Of a stretch of 64,000 bases of DNA, positions 62,410-64,000 are shown in pieces. Position 1 is the stretch's first letter, and the number at the start of each line of letters is the position of its first letter. Both the position numbers and the translations under genes were made by a program. Below the pieces are notes generated by a model, which saw only the letters and a list, made by a program, of their open reading frames with translations, was not told the DNA's origin and searched no databases. The DNA is from Paratinospora sagittata (lineage: Eukaryota; Streptophyta; Magnoliopsida; Ranunculales; Menispermaceae), in contig CM069594.1 of NCBI GenBank assembly GCA_035771175.1, forward strand, positions 11,594,620 through 11,658,619, in the 5' to 3' direction.

Positions 62410-63562
62410 TTGTCTCGCACGCCCAAAACAACTTTAGATTAAACAATGTTTTGAATTCAAATCATTTTGTACTCACTTGCTCTTTAACCTGCAACTTCTA
62501 TTTTTATAAAACACTCATTCTCTGATTTTCAAAAATACAACACGCACGATTTGTGTAAGTTAGATTGAGCTTTCCAAAGAGTTTTCAAGAGAAGAAAGTA
62601 ATGATTCTTGCATTTGCCAAAACAAGCTTCGAAATGAATCAAAATTGCAATCTGTCTTGATGATAACGTCATTGTTCAGCAAGTTCTTCATTTTATCCCT
62701 TTTGTGCTTAGATTTGCAGAGGGTATCCATTGTTTTAAACTGTAAGTATATGAAGTGGTCTCGATAAGATAACAACATCAAAAAAGAACACAACACCCGT
62801 ATTGCATCAAGAACACATCAAACAATAGCTTTCGAAGTCTACAAAGATCAAGCTCGAAGAACGAAGACATATCTCATGTCTAATGCATTAGTTTGATCTT
62901 TGGTGTGTAGGGTAACCTCTCGATCAAACTCAGCACTAAAACTCTGAAAATTGCAAAGTCTTCAAGATCACTTCGATATAGTATTTCATTTTGAAAAAAT
63001 GTTTTCCGTAAGGTTTTAATCATAATTTCAATGAGTTTTGAATTATTTAAAAGTGTTTTGAGTCAATGGAATGGTTCTTGAGTGTCAAAATATTAACTTT
63101 TCAAAAATAAGGCTATCCAGCAATTTGCCAAAATTCTCGAGAAGGCACTAACGCACTATCAGTGTTGATAGCACGTTGACAGGGTTCTATAATAAGACAT
63201 TTCTTTTTTCTGGAAAATTGTCTATAGCGCGCTATCCCCTTTGATGACTCGCTATAAAGGTGTTGCATTGATCCTTTCATTTTTAGTAAAATGGGCAATA
63301 GCGCGCTATAGGCCTTGATAACACGCTTTCGGAAAGTCTAAAAAACTCGAGCTCTCGGGTTTGTGTATATCGACCTGCTATCTGTCAATAGAGAACATGA
63401 TACACAACCAAATAGCACTCTATCCACGTCTGAGACAAAAATCAGATATTTCTAACGAGAAAAATGTGGGCTTTTCTGCTTGCTCGATTTTTCTATTCCT
63501 TACACAGTTTTGCCAGGTTATCTTAATTCAAATATGCTCTACTAACACCTAGATGATTCCCT
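62410..63562 (+). repeat. Satellite unit 54 (1153 bp)
   Basis: Palindromes at 63224-63235 and 63298-63309, with 74-bp spacing restored. Private: tttgtgtaag, tctcgataag, gttgacagg, aaaggtgttg, gggcttttctg. Confidence 0.97.
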
Positions 63563-64000
63563 TTGTCTCGCACGCCCAAAACAACTTTAGATTAAACAAT
63601 GTTTTGAATTCAAATCATTTTGTACTCACTTGCTCTTTAACCTGCAACTTCTATTTTTATAAAACACTCATTCTCTGATTTTCAAAAATACAACACGCAC
63701 GATTTTTGTAAGTTAGATTGAGCTTTCCAAAGAGTTTTTCAAGAGAAGAAAGTAATGATTCTTGCATTTGCCAAAACAAGCTTCGAATTTAATCAAAATT
63801 GTAATCGGTCTTGATGATAACGTCATTGTTCAGCAAGTTCTTCATTTTATCCCTTTTGTGCTTAGTTTTGCAGAGGGTATCCATTGTTTTAAACTGTAAG
63901 TATATGAAGTGGTCTCGGTAAGATAACACATCAAAAAAGAACGCAACACCTGTATTGCATCAAGAACACATCAAACAATAGCTTTCGAAGTCTACAAAGA
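63563..64000 (+). repeat. Satellite unit 55 (partial, first 438 bp)
   Basis: Cut by the window end, so the array continues beyond it. Private: ttgtaatcgg, ttagttttgc, aacgcaac. Confidence 0.97.

Larger units (their letters stand above)
1..64000 (+). repeat. Satellite array, ~1.14-1.15 kb unit, 54 complete units plus one partial
   Basis: The same AT-rich sequence recurs head to tail across the whole window. I set the unit start at the motif ttgtctcgc, which follows cacctagatgattccc in nearly every unit; the window happens to open at this point. Spacing between successive starts is 1137-1154 bp, apart from two units of 1995 bp that carry a retrotransposon fragment. No unit is inverted. Neighbouring units differ by scattered substitutions and short indels. 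EcoRI (gaattc) and HindIII (aagctt) sites recur in nearly every unit. There is no rRNA, telomere motif or flanking single-copy DNA, so both array ends lie outside the window. The family is not one I recognise. Confidence 0.98.

Noticed and set aside
1..64000. CRISPR array
   Set aside because: Repeats are over 1 kb and contiguous with no short repeats separated by unique spacers; the context is eukaryotic satellite DNA.
1..64000. rDNA intergenic spacer or 5S array
   Set aside because: No rRNA gene sequence or Pol III internal boxes recognised in any unit, and 64 kb without a gene is too long for a spacer.
1..64000. CENP-B box or telomere repeats
   Set aside because: No match to the CENP-B core pattern, and no runs of TTTAGGG or TTAGGG seen.
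1..64000. Satellite derived from the inserted retrotransposon
   Set aside because: I see no shared sequence between the insert and the unit beyond the CTAT at the junction. A full alignment would settle this.

Overview
This window is satellite DNA. All 64 kb is one head-to-tail array of a single repeat unit of about 1.14-1.15 kb: 54 complete units and one partial unit, all in the same orientation. There is no intact gene, RNA gene, CRISPR array or unique flanking sequence. The only non-satellite DNA is one fragment of a plant-type LTR retrotransposon (about 0.84 kb), present twice because the segment carrying it was duplicated. The retrotransposon piece resembles plant Ty3/gypsy elements, so a flowering-plant nuclear genome is most likely. 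I cannot name the species, and I do not recognise the satellite family.

Layout. Units 1-6 (1-6836) are a homogeneous short type. Units 7-14 (6837-17672) carry a variant first half and contain a 4277-bp tandem duplication (about 9197-17791) that includes the retrotransposon fragment. Units 15-36 (17673-42834) mix two unit types, here called A and B, which alternate over long stretches and are re-copied as higher-order blocks (periods of about 6.86 kb and 3.43 kb). Units 37-55 (42835-64000) are a separate homogeneous block of 1150-1154 bp units, themselves re-copied as dimers and a trimer.

Most notable structure. Each unit has a GATAG/CTATC-rich stretch around a 12-bp palindrome, ATAGCGCGCTAT. 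A second copy of this palindrome, 73-74 bp upstream of the first, accounts for most of the length difference between the 1141-bp and 1151-1154-bp classes. It is sporadic before 42 kb (six units) and present in every complete unit after that. The retrotransposon fragment joins the satellite exactly at the edge of this palindrome.

Nothing here acts as a gene set. The small open frames on both strands repeat because the array is homogenised, and they are broken by indels that the array tolerates. What the window does show well is array evolution: unequal exchange, higher-order repeats, chimeric units, and spread of a palindromic motif. A centromeric or heterochromatic location is plausible but not shown by the sequence.
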